Numbered from the stretch's first letter, positions 18,275 to 26,688 are shown. The stretch is 64,000 nucleotides of DNA from an uncultured Tateyamaria sp. (GCF_947503385.1 NZ_CANNDO010000006.1:1-64000); one strand, 5' to 3'. Notes: generated by a model not told the origin, from the sequence alone. Translations and numbers: made by a program.

Positions 18275-19686
18275 CCTTGGGACCCGGCAGCAGCGCGTTG
18301 GCGCTGTCACAAGCGTTGGCTGCGGGTGATCTGCGTGCGGTGGACCTGATGCAGGCCACGCTGGCGCGCATTGATGCGGTGAACGGCGACGTCAACGCCA
18401 TTGTCGCGCTCAAGGATCCGGACGCGCTGATGGCCGACGCGCGCGCGGCAGATGGCAGTGACCGCAGCGGATGGCTGCACGGCATCCCCATTGCAATCAA
18501 GGATCTGGCCAACGCCGCCGGGTTCCCGACATCCATGGGATCGACGATTTTTGCCGGGCAGATGGCCGCGCAGGATGACATCATGGTAGCCCGGCTTCGC
18601 GCCGCTGGCGCGATTGTCATCGGCAAGACCAATACGCCGCAATTTGGTCTCGGCTCGCACAGCACGAACCCGGTCTTTGGCGCGACGCGCAACCCATACG
18701 ACACGGCGCGCAGCGCGGGCGGGTCATCGGGCGGGGCAGGGGTGGCACTGGCCTGTGCAATGCTGAGCGTGGCGGACGGGTCCGATATGATGGGCTCCCT
18801 GCGCAACCCGGCGGGTTGGAACAACGTCTATGGGATGCGGCCCACTTGGGGGCTGGTGCCGTCGGAGCCGCAGGGCGACGCATTCCTGCACCAACTGGCG
18901 ACAAATGGTCCGATGGCGCGCTGTCCGCGCAATCTGGCGGCGCTTCTGGACACGATGGCGGGCGCGGATCCGCGCCAGCCGCACGGGCTGAGTGCCGCGC
19001 CGACATTGCCGCAGATTGACGGGCATCTGGCTGGCCCGCGCATCGGGTGGCTGGGCGACTGGGGTGGCGCACTTGCTATGGAGGCCGGCGTGTTGGAGCT
19101 GTGCGCAGATGCGTTGGCGCAATTCGGCGATCTGGGTTGCGTGGTCGAGGCGATGGATGCGCCGTTCGGGCGCGACGCGCTTTGGCAGTCCTGGACCACG
19201 TTGCGGAGCTTTGCGGTCGCGGGCGGCCTTGCGCCTCTCTACCACAACGAGCGCCAGCGGGCGCACCTGAACACGCAAGCGCAATGGGAGGTGTCCCGTG
19301 GCTTGGCGCTGTCGGCCACGGAGGTGCACGCCGCCAGCGTGATCCGCACCGACTGGTTCAAGACGGCGGTGACGCTTTTCCAGTCCTATGACGCTCTGGC
19401 GCTGCCAACGGCGCAGATGTGGCCCTTCGACGTGACGCTTGATTGGCCCCGTGAGATCGCAGGCACGACAATGGACACCTATCACCGCTGGATGGAGGTT
19501 GTTGTGCCTGCGAGCCTGATCGGTCTGCCTGTCGTGTCCGTGCCCGCAGGATTTGGCGGCCCGGACAACCTGCCTATGGGGCTGCAACTGATCGGTCCAA
19601 GGGGCAGCGATGCGCGGCTCTTGCAACTGGCCGAAGCGTGGCATCAGGCCACCGATTGGCCCACCCGGCGCCCACCCCCGCGCTGA
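18271..19686 (+). CDS. Amidase signature family enzyme
   Basis: 471 residues, GTG start in a GTGA overlap with the preceding stop. Amidase-signature triad elements are IAIKDLA (Lys), the Gly/Ser-rich SAGGSSGGAGVA with the cis-Ser, and SDMMGSLRNPAGW with the nucleophile Ser. In most family members this last element reads DGGGSIR.PA; here it is GSDMMGSLRNPA, still with the Ser in place. These enzymes hydrolyse amides, including peptides, indoleacetamide and Glu-tRNA amidation partners. No gatB or gatC is nearby, so a metabolic amidase is more likely. It abuts the convergent small gene with no gap. Confidence 0.88.
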   Translation: MTLGPGSSALALSQALAAGDLRAVDLMQATLARIDAVNGDVNAIVALKDPDALMADARAADGSDRSGWLHGIPIAIKDLANAAGFPTSMGSTIFAGQMAAQDDIMVARLRAAGAIVIGKTNTPQFGLGSHSTNPVFGATRNPYDTARSAGGSSGGAGVALACAMLSVADGSDMMGSLRNPAGWNNVYGMRPTWGLVPSEPQGDAFLHQLATNGPMARCPRNLAALLDTMAGADPRQPHGLSAAPTLPQIDGHLAGPRIGWLGDWGGALAMEAGVLELCADALAQFGDLGCVVEAMDAPFGRDALWQSWTTLRSFAVAGGLAPLYHNERQRAHLNTQAQWEVSRGLALSATEVHAASVIRTDWFKTAVTLFQSYDALALPTAQMWPFDVTLDWPREIAGTTMDTYHRWMEVVVPASLIGLPVVSVPAGFGGPDNLPMGLQLIGPRGSDARLLQLAEAWHQATDWPTRRPPPR

Positions 19687-19902
19687 TCAGCCCGGCGCCT
19701 CGCGCCCCATCGCCACCAAGCTGGCGCGCAGCGCGGCGCAATCAGGGTGCCCGGTTTCCAGCGCGAACACATAGGCTTGGGTCAAGAAAAACCCGCGCGC
19801 GTCGTCCTGCGCACCCTCTGCTGCCTGCTGGTAAAGCGCCACCAGCGCGGTCCGGTCATCCCGTGCATGTGCGTCCAGCAAGGCCGTGTTCAGCGCATTC
19901 AT
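19687..19902 (-). CDS. Small conserved-type protein, helical
   Basis: 71 residues, mostly helix-forming (TALVALYQQAAEG, GFFLTQAYVFALETGH), resembling one or two TPR-like helical pairs. It overlaps the Rieske oxygenase gene end by four bases and so is translated from the same message. Its stop codon directly follows the stop of the convergent amidase gene. I do not recognise a family; a small partner of the oxygenase is possible but unsupported. Confidence 0.6.
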   Translation of the reverse strand: MNALNTALLDAHARDDRTALVALYQQAAEGAQDDARGFFLTQAYVFALETGHPDCAALRASLVAMGREAPG

Positions 19903-21053
19903 TCGGCGGCGTGTGCCTGTGCTCTGTGCTGCTGGACGCGAGCGGCGACCCAGGTGTGGAACATATGCGTTGGCCCATCCATGGCAGGGGAAAACCGTCC
20001 GCCGTCAAAGGCTGGCGCATGGCGGCCCCGCTGCATCCCCTCGACGACAAAGATGTCTTCTTCGAACACCGCCTTCCATTGTGCGGTGTTGCGCGCGCGC
20101 AGGTCGGCATCGGTGTCCGCTTGGGGGTAGAACAGATGGATGTGCTCCTGCGTGTGACCCGGACCCTTGGGCGTCAGCACAATGGCAAAGGCGTGGTCGC
20201 GATGGACCCCCAGCAGCACGTTGGGATAAGCCGCGATATATTCGGCGGCGGTGTCCCATTTCGAGGTCAGCCCGTCGAAATCCCGGAATGTCTGACCCTC
20301 TGGTCCGGCGAGTTGGCGGTACACATGCGTGCCTTGACCCGAATACCTGTCTGCGGCCTCGATATGGTAATGATCCTCAAGCCGGGAATAGCTGTTGAGA
20401 CCGGGATGCACCCACGGCAGGTGATAGCTTTCGCAGTAGTTTTCCACCGCCAGCTTCCAGTTGCACGCCACATCAAGGGCAAAGCTGCTGTCGGCACCGC
20501 CGTGAAACAGCGGGCGGTCGAATTCACTCCAACGGGTCAGCAGGTCGGCGTGGTGTTCTTCGAACGGCGCGGCGTCACCGCTCAGGTTGATCCAGACAAC
20601 CCCCATCCAGATGTGGCTGCGCACTTCCATAAGACCGAGACTGTCGCGCTCGATCCCTTGGGCCGTGTTCTGGCCCGGTCCACCGACATGCGGCGTGGAC
20701 ACCAGCCGACCATCGGTGCTGTAGCACCAGCTGTGATAGGGGCAGCGCAGCGCCCCTTCGATCTTGCGCGGCGCATCCACAAGGATCATGCCCCGGTGGC
20801 GGCAGATGTTGTGAAACACGCGCACCGCACCTGCCTTGTCGCGCAAAAGCAGCAGCGGCATACCAAGAAAGTCCAAGGGGCGCGCATCGCCGGGTTCGGG
20901 CACATCCGCAACAACGCCAAGCCCGGCCCACTCTGCCGCCAACAGCGCGTCGCGTTCTTCGTCAAAAACGGACTGATCGGTGTAATGCGCGTTTGGCAAT
21001 CCGTGCGCCGACGCAATGGGACGGCGAACGGTATCTAGATCGGATTGGGTCAT
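19899..21053 (-). CDS. Rieske [2Fe-2S] ring-hydroxylating oxygenase, alpha subunit type
   Basis: 384 residues. The Rieske cluster ligands are CRH in NICRHRGM and CPYH in CPYHSW. The catalytic domain carries ENYCESYHLPWVHPGL, whose two His are mononuclear-iron ligands, with the Asp/Glu bridge expected around the same helix. The group covers aromatic-ring dioxygenases and the choline, betaine and carnitine oxygenases. The short spacing and NWKLAVENYCE style recall the quaternary-amine side, but the substrate is not determined. No reductase gene is adjacent; only the 71-residue protein follows. Confidence 0.88.
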   Translation of the reverse strand: MTQSDLDTVRRPIASAHGLPNAHYTDQSVFDEERDALLAAEWAGLGVVADVPEPGDARPLDFLGMPLLLLRDKAGAVRVFHNICRHRGMILVDAPRKIEGALRCPYHSWCYSTDGRLVSTPHVGGPGQNTAQGIERDSLGLMEVRSHIWMGVVWINLSGDAAPFEEHHADLLTRWSEFDRPLFHGGADSSFALDVACNWKLAVENYCESYHLPWVHPGLNSYSRLEDHYHIEAADRYSGQGTHVYRQLAGPEGQTFRDFDGLTSKWDTAAEYIAAYPNVLLGVHRDHAFAIVLTPKGPGHTQEHIHLFYPQADTDADLRARNTAQWKAVFEEDIFVVEGMQRGRHAPAFDGGRFSPAMDGPTHMFHTWVAARVQQHRAQAHAAE

Positions 21054-21081
21054 GTCAGCCTCGCAAAGTTGTAACGAGGCT

Positions 21082-21101
21082 AGGGGCCGGTTAGGGCCCC
21101 T
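21082..21101 (-). terminator. Hairpin after the 21148-21507 gene
   Basis: AGGGGCC (21082-21088) pairs with GGCCCCT (21095-21101) across a six-base loop. It stands between the end of the minus-strand unknown gene and the start of the Rieske gene. It has no T run, so termination is only likely, not certain. Confidence 0.35.
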
Positions 21102-21147
21102 GCATGTTCAATTTCGACCGGTCTTTCCCAATGCCGACAAAATCGGC

Positions 21148-21507
21148 CTAGCCTTGACGCTGAACTTTTGGGGTCGACTGCGCGGCACGGCGCACCGGGG
21201 CATCCAGCCGAAACGGGATCACCTCTGCGGTTTGGTGCAGATGCGCGGCAGGCACCGCGGACTGCGTCGTGCGCAACTCCTCCACCAGAGGGGCCGCACG
21301 GGCTTCGGACAGGATTTTCACGTTTTCGACCTGACGGGTGCTGCGCTTGGTGCGCAGGTCAAATTCGACAACGTCGCCGACGTCGACAAAGGCGTCGGGC
21401 AGCTCAATCGCATCGGGCCGGGACAAGAACGCGAGATCGCCGTGGTCTTCACACCAGATCACGGCTTTTTTCTCGGTAGGATCACTCCAAAGGATTACAC
21501 CAATCAT
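21148..21507 (-). CDS. Unknown protein, possibly RNA- or regulator-associated
   Basis: 119 residues from the chosen ATG at 21505-21507. AAGG lies eight to eleven bases upstream, and the start sequence MIGVILWSDPTEKKAVIWCEDHGDLAF looks like a small beta-rich domain (given here only to mark the start). The frame is open to 21591 with two other ATGs. The first 60 residues form a compact domain and the last 50 are charged and low in structure. I do not recognise the family. It is divergent from the XRE regulator gene, 223 bases away. Confidence 0.55.
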   Translation of the reverse strand: MIGVILWSDPTEKKAVIWCEDHGDLAFLSRPDAIELPDAFVDVGDVVEFDLRTKRSTRQVENVKILSEARAAPLVEELRTTQSAVPAAHLHQTAEVIPFRLDAPVRRAAQSTPKVQRQG

Positions 21508-21617
21508 TCTTCTACCTTGAGTTGGGGTGCCCCTATGAAACTCAATTTGTGGCATTGAATACATGGTAAAGTGGGCAACGTACGCTTGCATTTTGTGTCC
21601 GTGCGCTTATCGTGCGG

Positions 21618-21646
21618 TTGCATTTTCACGTCAGGTCTGATGCTAT
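21618..21646 (+). promoter_or_regulatory. Possible sigma-70 type promoter for the XRE regulator
   Basis: TTGCAT (21618-21623) and TGCTAT (21641-21646) are 17 bases apart. The second element is 84 bases upstream of the regulator start. The match is fair only, and the gap is shared with the divergent unknown gene. Confidence 0.3.
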
Positions 21647-21730
21647 ATGGCGTCACTCAGGGGTGAGACAGTGTCCAAATGTGGGTTCCGCGCGGTGTTC
21701 GTGCAAACAAGTTGACGAAAAGAGACCCCT

Positions 21731-22528
21731 ATGTCGGATATGCGCCGATCACCGGCAGAATTGCGCAGCATGTTTGGAGCGAACCTGCGCCAGTTGGCGC
21801 GTGCGTACCCGTCAATTTCCGAATTGTCGCGTCAGCTGGGCATCAACAGGACCCAGTTCAACCGCTATTTGTCGGGCGAAAGTTTCCCGCGCCCCGACGT
21901 TCTGGCGCGAATCTGCGACTTTTTCGAAGTGGACGCGCGCGTATTGCTGGAACCCGTCGCCAGCATCGTGGACGGTGAAGACCCGCTGAACAGCGCATTC
22001 CTGCGCCCTTTCCTAGGCCAAGACGTCAGCTTTGTGCCCGAAGACATGTTTCCGTCAGGCTTTTATCGCTTTACCCGCCGCAGCTTTCTGGACCAGTCCC
22101 GCTATGTGATCGGTCTGGTCTGGGTGTTCCGCGAAAAGACGACGACGTTTGTGCGCGGCTACGAGGCGCGCGCCGCGATGGAGGCGCAGGGCCTGCCGAT
22201 CAACCGGGCCGCGCGTGAGTTTCGTGGCATCCTGTTCCGGCAGGAGGATGGCGTGGCCTCCATGATCTCGCGTCAAAACGCGCGCACGGCGTCGTTCAAT
22301 TTTTTGACGCGGGTGTCGTCATTCGAACAGAATTACTGGGTGGGGTACGTGGCCCGCACCGTCCGGGAAAGCCCGGATGGCGAACGGGTGGTGCGTATGG
22401 TCTATGAACACCTCGGCACGTCCCACGCCAGCGCCAAAGCGGCGGGCAAAGCGGGCGGGTACTGCGGCGTTGACGCCTTGCTGCCGTTTCACAAACGACT
22501 GTTGCAGCCCGACACGCCGTTCCGCTAG
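21731..22528 (+). CDS. XRE-family transcriptional regulator
   Basis: 265 residues. An N-terminal XRE helix-turn-helix spans about 10-75 (LRQLARAYPSISELSRQLGINRTQFNRYL, read as two helices; SGESFPRPDVLARICDFF after it). A C-terminal domain of about 170 residues follows. It holds PSGFYRFTRRS, FLDQSRYVIGLVWVF and FEQNYWVGYVAR, and probably senses a ligand or mediates dimerisation. I do not recognise the C-terminal family. The gene ends nine bases before the convergent ilvN. Targets are unknown; the divergent unknown gene is the nearest candidate. Confidence 0.8.
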   Translation: MSDMRRSPAELRSMFGANLRQLARAYPSISELSRQLGINRTQFNRYLSGESFPRPDVLARICDFFEVDARVLLEPVASIVDGEDPLNSAFLRPFLGQDVSFVPEDMFPSGFYRFTRRSFLDQSRYVIGLVWVFREKTTTFVRGYEARAAMEAQGLPINRAAREFRGILFRQEDGVASMISRQNARTASFNFLTRVSSFEQNYWVGYVARTVRESPDGERVVRMVYEHLGTSHASAKAAGKAGGYCGVDALLPFHKRLLQPDTPFR

Positions 22529-22537
22529 GCGTCGGGG

Positions 22538-23098
22538 TCAGTCGCCGCGAGGCAGGGCGGCGACGCCTGTTCGCGCCACTTCGACCAGACCCAATGGGCG
22601 CATGAGATCGGCAAAGGCGTCGATCTTTTCCGGTGCGCCTGTGATTTCGAAGATGAAACTTTCCAGAGTGCTGTCCACCACATTGGCCCGGAAGATATCC
22701 GCCAGCCGCAGCGCCTCGACACGCTTTTCGCCCTGTCCGGCCACCTTGAACATTGCCAGTTCCCGCTCGACGCTGGCACCTTCGACGGTGAGGTCGTGTA
22801 CCTCGTGGACGGGTACGATCCGGCCCAGCTGTGTCTTGATCTGTTCGATGACCTGCGGCGTGCCGGTGGTGACGATGGTAATGCGGCTGAGGTGTCCCTG
22901 ATGGTCCACCTCGGCCACGGTCAGGCTTTCGATGTTGTAGCCCCGACCTGAAAACAGGCCAATGACCCGCGCCAGCACGCCGGGTTCGTTTTCGACAAGG
23001 ACCGCCAGCGTGTGCTTTTCCACCACGTCGCTGAACGTGGGCCGCAGGTTATAGGCGGAATGGCTGGTGGAGCCTTTTTTGATTTTTAGAGCGGACAT
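22538..23098 (-). CDS. ilvN: Acetolactate synthase small (regulatory) subunit
   Basis: 186 residues. An N-terminal ACT domain (LAVLVENEPGVLARVIGLFSGRG, about 29-51) binds valine for feedback inhibition of the IlvI catalytic subunit. A second ACT-like half follows with VERELAMFKV and ADIFRANVVD. The length fits the longer IlvH/IlvN type. The frame is open to 23215, but ATG 23098 gives the normal N-terminus. It follows ilvI after 82 bases with competing hairpins between them. Confidence 0.95.
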   Translation of the reverse strand: MSALKIKKGSTSHSAYNLRPTFSDVVEKHTLAVLVENEPGVLARVIGLFSGRGYNIESLTVAEVDHQGHLSRITIVTTGTPQVIEQIKTQLGRIVPVHEVHDLTVEGASVERELAMFKVAGQGEKRVEALRLADIFRANVVDSTLESFIFEITGAPEKIDAFADLMRPLGLVEVARTGVAALPRGD

Positions 23099-23132
23099 TT
23101 TTTTCGGCTTTCTTATTTTGGGCAGAGGTGGC

Positions 23133-23170
23133 GGAAACCGACACGGTTTCCGGTCCATTTTCCGTGTCGG
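23133..23170 (-). promoter_or_regulatory. Two mutually exclusive hairpins between ilvI and ilvN
   Basis: GGAAACC (23133-23139) can pair with GGTTTCC (23145-23151). Alternatively CCGACACGG (23138-23146) can pair with CCGTGTCGG (23162-23170). The two share bases 23138-23146, so only one forms at a time. They lie in the ilvI-ilvN spacer and could set the ratio of the two subunits by processing or partial termination; function inferred. Confidence 0.4.
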
Positions 23171-23180
23171 AAAACGGCGG

Positions 23181-24932
23181 TCACACCAGAACCGACCCCT
23201 TCGCATCAATAACACCCTGCGTTTCGGCCTCGCCGAGCAGCATCTCGTTGTGAGCTTTGCCTGACGGGATCATGGGAAAGCAGTTTTCGTGCTTTTCCAC
23301 CAGACAGTCGAACAGGACAGGGCCGTCATGGTTGAGCATCTCCATGATTGCATCGTCGAGGTCGGCAGGGTCATCACACAGGATACCCTTGGCCCCGAAC
23401 GCCTCGGCCAGCTTTACGAAATCTGGCAGGCTTTCGGACCAGCTGTGCGAATAGCGTTCGCCATGCAGCAGCTCCTGCCACTGGCGCACCATACCCAGCC
23501 GTTCGTTGTTCAGAATGAACTGTTTCACAGGCAGGTTGAACTGCATCGCTGTCCCCAGCTCCTGCATGTTCATCAGCCATGACGCTTCGCCTGCCACGTT
23601 GATCACCAGCGCGTCCGGGTGACCCATCTGCACGCCGATGGATGCGGGAAAGCCGTAACCCATGGTGCCCAGACCCCCCGACGTCATCCAGCGGTTGGGG
23701 TCCTCGAACCCCAGATACTGCGCCGCCCACATCTGGTGCTGGCCCACTTCGGTGCAGATGTAACGGTCGTGATCCTTGGTCAGCGCCTCAAGCCGTTCGA
23801 GCGCATATTGCGGCTTGATCGTCTTGCCTTCCTGCTTGAACTTGAGGCAGTCCACCGCCTTCCACTCGTCAATCTTGGTCCACCACTGCGCGACCGCGCT
23901 TGCGTTGGTCTTGCGGCCGCGGGATTTCCAGACCTTCAGGATGTCTTCGAGCACGTGGCCGACGTCACCGACAATGGGGATGTCCGTCTTGATCACCTTG
24001 TTGATCGAGGAGGGGTCGATGTCGATATGGGCCTTTTTCGATTTTGGGCTGAACGCGTCGATGCGGCCCGTGATCCGGTCGTCAAACCGCGCGCCGATGT
24101 TGATCATCAGGTCACAGTCGTGCATCGCCATGTTCGCCTCATAAAGACCATGCATTCCCAGCATCCCAACCCAGTGCTTGCCACTGGCGGGGTAGGCACC
24201 AAGGCCCATCAGGGTCGAGGTGATGGGAAAGCCGGTCGCCTCAACCAGTTCGCGCAAAAGCTGGCTTGCGCCGGGGCCCGAGTTGATCACGCCGCCGCCG
24301 GTGTAAAAGATCGGGCGTTTGGCCGTTTCGATGGCGGCGACCAGTTCGGTGATCTCTTCCATGTCGCCCTTGACGCGGGGCTGGTAGTGCGAGGCGGACG
24401 GTTTCGGCCCGGAATAGGTGCCGGTGGCAAATTGCACGTCCTTGGGGATGTCCACGAGGACGGGGCCGGGGCGACCGCTTGTGGCCACGTGGAACGCTTC
24501 GTGCAGAGTGCCGGACAGGGCGTCGGTTTCCTTGACCAGCCAGTTGTGTTTGGTGCAGGGGCGCGTGATGCCGACGGTGTCGGCCTCCTGAAAGGCGTCC
24601 GAGCCGATCATAAACGTGGGCACCTGACCGGTGAGCACTATGATCGGGATGCTATCCATCAACGCGTCCGTCAGCCCGGTAACGGCATTTGTCGCTCCGG
24701 GGCCGGACGTCACAAGGCACACACCCGGCTTGCCTGTGGCACGCGCGTAGCCTTCGGCGGCGTGCACCGCACCTTGTTCGTGGCGCACAAGGATGTGCTT
24801 GATCGAGTTCTGTTGAAAGACCTCGTCGTAAATCGGTAGCACAGCACCTCCGGGATATCCGAATACCGTGTCCACACCCTGATCGATCAGGGATTGGACA
24901 ACCATTTTCGCTCCGGTCATTTGACGTGTCAT
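23181..24932 (-). CDS. ilvI: Acetolactate synthase large (catalytic) subunit
   Basis: 583 residues. A TPP enzyme making acetolactate and acetohydroxybutyrate for valine, leucine and isoleucine. FGYPGGAVLPIYDE holds the start of the PYR domain. RHEQGAVHAAEGYARATG supplies the catalytic Glu. CLVTSGPGATN is typical of the family. The TPP/Mg site lies in the C-terminal domain (GEASWLMNMQELGTA). The ATG at 24930-24932 was chosen; the frame is open a further 72 bases, but those run into the attenuator. Expression should be set by the leader-peptide attenuator just upstream. Confidence 0.97.
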   Translation of the reverse strand: MTRQMTGAKMVVQSLIDQGVDTVFGYPGGAVLPIYDEVFQQNSIKHILVRHEQGAVHAAEGYARATGKPGVCLVTSGPGATNAVTGLTDALMDSIPIIVLTGQVPTFMIGSDAFQEADTVGITRPCTKHNWLVKETDALSGTLHEAFHVATSGRPGPVLVDIPKDVQFATGTYSGPKPSASHYQPRVKGDMEEITELVAAIETAKRPIFYTGGGVINSGPGASQLLRELVEATGFPITSTLMGLGAYPASGKHWVGMLGMHGLYEANMAMHDCDLMINIGARFDDRITGRIDAFSPKSKKAHIDIDPSSINKVIKTDIPIVGDVGHVLEDILKVWKSRGRKTNASAVAQWWTKIDEWKAVDCLKFKQEGKTIKPQYALERLEALTKDHDRYICTEVGQHQMWAAQYLGFEDPNRWMTSGGLGTMGYGFPASIGVQMGHPDALVINVAGEASWLMNMQELGTAMQFNLPVKQFILNNERLGMVRQWQELLHGERYSHSWSESLPDFVKLAEAFGAKGILCDDPADLDDAIMEMLNHDGPVLFDCLVEKHENCFPMIPSGKAHNEMLLGEAETQGVIDAKGSVLV

Positions 24933-24972
24933 ATCCGCGTGCTCCGATTGCGGTTTCGTTTTTCTTTTGCGC

Positions 24973-25000
24973 AAAAAAAAGGCCCCCGGGTTTCGGGGGC
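24973..25000 (-). terminator. Attenuator terminator of the ilv leader
   Basis: On the minus strand, GCCCCCG (25000-24994) and CGGGGGC (24988-24982) form a seven-base-pair stem with a five-base loop. One C and an unbroken run of eight T (24980-24973) follow. It is a standard intrinsic terminator placed 40 bases before the ilvI start and 26 bases after the leader-peptide stop. Confidence 0.9.
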
Positions 25001-25078
25001 GCATGGGTGTCGGTTTGGATTTCCGTTACCGGCCCATGCGCTTTCGTACCAGGATGTCTACCAGAACGGTCATGGACC
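24999..25078 (-). promoter_or_regulatory. ilv attenuator: alternative leader RNA structures
   Basis: Segment 1 (25071-25078, over the leader start codon) can pair with segment 2 (25031-25038) over eight positions with one G-U. Segment 2 extended (25033-25041, GCGCATGGG in the RNA) can instead pair with segment 3 (24999-25007, CCCATGCGC) over nine perfect pairs. That overlaps the terminator's 5' arm by two bases. Stalling on the Val/Leu/Ile codons would favour 2:3 and read-through; free translation would favour 1:2 and termination. The pairings are read directly; the mechanism is the classical one for amino-acid operons. Confidence 0.82.
25026..25073 (-). CDS. ilvL: ilv operon leader peptide
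   Basis: A 15-residue open frame, MTVLVDILVRKRMGR, with six of residues 3-9 being Val, Leu or Ile. AAGAGG lies ten bases before the ATG. It ends 93 bases before the ilvI start, and the control codons sit over segment 1 and 2 of the attenuator. This is the expected design of a branched-chain amino-acid leader peptide. Its translation rate, not the peptide, is the signal. Confidence 0.88.
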   Translation of the reverse strand: MTVLVDILVRKRMGR

Positions 25079-25142
25079 GAAGACCTCTTTGCTTGCGTGA
25101 CGCGGACGTTATGCATGTCTGCGACCAGCGTCAACAGGCAAA

Positions 25143-25164
25143 CCCACGACAAATGTGTCGTGGG
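25143..25164 (-). terminator. Hairpin between the chemotaxis-like gene and the ilv leader
   Basis: CCCACGACA (25143-25151) pairs perfectly with TGTCGTGGG (25156-25164) across a four-base loop. On the minus strand only TTTG follows. It probably ends the upstream minus-strand gene; it may also lie close to the ilv promoter. Confidence 0.5.
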
Positions 25165-25236
25165 GCTGGAAAAAATCGGAATATTGTTGCTGAGACAGCG
25201 TCAGGTGCGACAGATCAGCAATTTTGAGGGCGGGAT

Positions 25237-25998
25237 TTAGCCTGCACCCTTGGTCATACCGTTGATATTGTCACGTGCCGAGGCGGCCAGATGCTGGATT
25301 TCCTCGGCGAGGGATTTGAATTCGACGGCAATCACGCCCAGACCGCGCCCCGCGTCGCCCACGCGCGCAGCCTCTACCGAGGCGTTCAGGGATACAAGGC
25401 GCACGTGTTTGCCGATCCGTTCCAGACGCCCCAAGATGTCGTCGATGGCCGCACCATTTTCGCGGGCTTGCTGCATGTCCTGATCGCGCTGCTGATCCAA
25501 TTGGGACCAAAGCCCATCGCAAATCTCGGTCACCGCCTGATAGAACTGGCCACGGCCAAACACGAAATGCGCCTTTAGCGCGGTGTCGAGTTCGGCGTCA
25601 CTGCACGACAGCGCGTCGCGCAGGGCTTTGGTCAGTTCAAGCATCCTGTGCAGGACGTCCAACTGCTTTGGCCAGAGTTTGACGGATTGCGTGATTCACG
25701 CGCAGATCTCCGGCGGCAATGCGCCGGTGGGGTCGCGCCCCTCAAGCAGGCTGTAGGCGCGCAGAATGTCCACATGCTGTTCTTCGAACTTGGCGCGCCA
25801 CATTGCGCGCGTCTCCTCATCTTCCGGTGTGATCGGATGCGGGCGCAGCAGATAGGTGCCAAAGAGCGCACAGCGCACCATCCGGGCACGCAGGGTCGCG
25901 ATCAGATCGATCGCCGCACGCCGATGCGCGAAATGGGACATTTCGGCGCTTTGATGCGCCTGCGGTTCGGGGGCGGTGTGCAACGCTGCGGGTGTCAT
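25237..25998 (-). pseudogene. Methyl-accepting chemotaxis-like soluble protein, split by an in-frame TGA
   Basis: One reading frame runs from ATG 25996-25998 (or GTG 26029-26031) to 25237, broken by a single TGA at 25696-25698. The upstream part (about 100 residues) is helical, with HFAHRRAAIDLIATLRARMV. The downstream part (about 150 residues) ends in a methyl-accepting signalling hairpin: LVSLNASVEAARVGDAGRGLGVIAVE is typical of the tip, then FKSLAEEIQHLA. Coding character continues through the stop (ITQSVKLWPKQLDVLHRM), and the only restart is a TTG with no clear ribosome-binding site. CGA-to-TGA is one base change. It may be a pseudogene, a two-gene arrangement, or a sequencing error. Confidence 0.65.
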
Positions 25999-26046
25999 GC
26001 AGTCAGTTAGCAGGACATTGGTAAATCTCACGTTACCGCGAAATGG

Positions 26047-26688
26047 CTACAGCGCATTCCCCGTGCCCTGTAGCACCCCATGTTCCAGCGCATAACGCGT
26101 CAGACCGGCTGTGGAGGAAATGCCCAGCTTGCGCCTGATGTTCTTGCGGTGTGTCTCGACCGTGCGCACGGAAATGTCGAGCGCACCGGCCACGTCCTTG
26201 TTCGACATCCCTTGGGCCAGTTGCAGCAAGATCGTCTGTTCGCGCCCCGTCAGCGCATCGCCTGCGCCGTTGGATTTGGGCGCAATTGCCCCTTCGGCCC
26301 CGGTACAGAGATAGCGACCGCCCTGCATCACCGTGTCGATGGCAATCTTGATCTCATCTGTCGGCACGTCCTTCAGGACGTAACCCATCGCGCCGTGGCT
26401 GAGGGCAGAGGTGATGTATTCCGGACTGTCATGCATCGACAGGATCAGCACCCGCGTGCCGGGGCGCTTTTCCAGCACCAGTTCCGTGGCTGTGAGCCCG
26501 CCCATCTCGGGCATGTTCAAATCCATCAGGATCACGTCCGGGTTTAGCGTGTCGAGCGCATCCAAGGCCGCGCGCCCGTTGCCCAAGGTGGCGATCACGG
26601 TGATGTCGTCATGCTCTTCGAGCACGGATTGAATGCCTTGGGCGACCATGGGGTGGTCGTCGACGATCATAATGCGGATCGGGGTCAT
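26047..26688 (-). CDS. NarL/LuxR-family response regulator
   Basis: 213 residues. The receiver domain has VDDH (9-12), phosphoacceptor Asp56 in ILMDLNMPEMGG and the Lys in VLKDVPTDE. The C-terminal LuxR helix-turn-helix reads LTGREQTILLQLAQGMSNKDVA then ISVRTVETHRKNIRRKLG. Its start overlaps the histidine kinase stop by four bases, so both form one operon. The divergent TRAP operon is the likely target (inference from position). Confidence 0.93.
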   Translation of the reverse strand: MTPIRIMIVDDHPMVAQGIQSVLEEHDDITVIATLGNGRAALDALDTLNPDVILMDLNMPEMGGLTATELVLEKRPGTRVLILSMHDSPEYITSALSHGAMGYVLKDVPTDEIKIAIDTVMQGGRYLCTGAEGAIAPKSNGAGDALTGREQTILLQLAQGMSNKDVAGALDISVRTVETHRKNIRRKLGISSTAGLTRYALEHGVLQGTGNAL

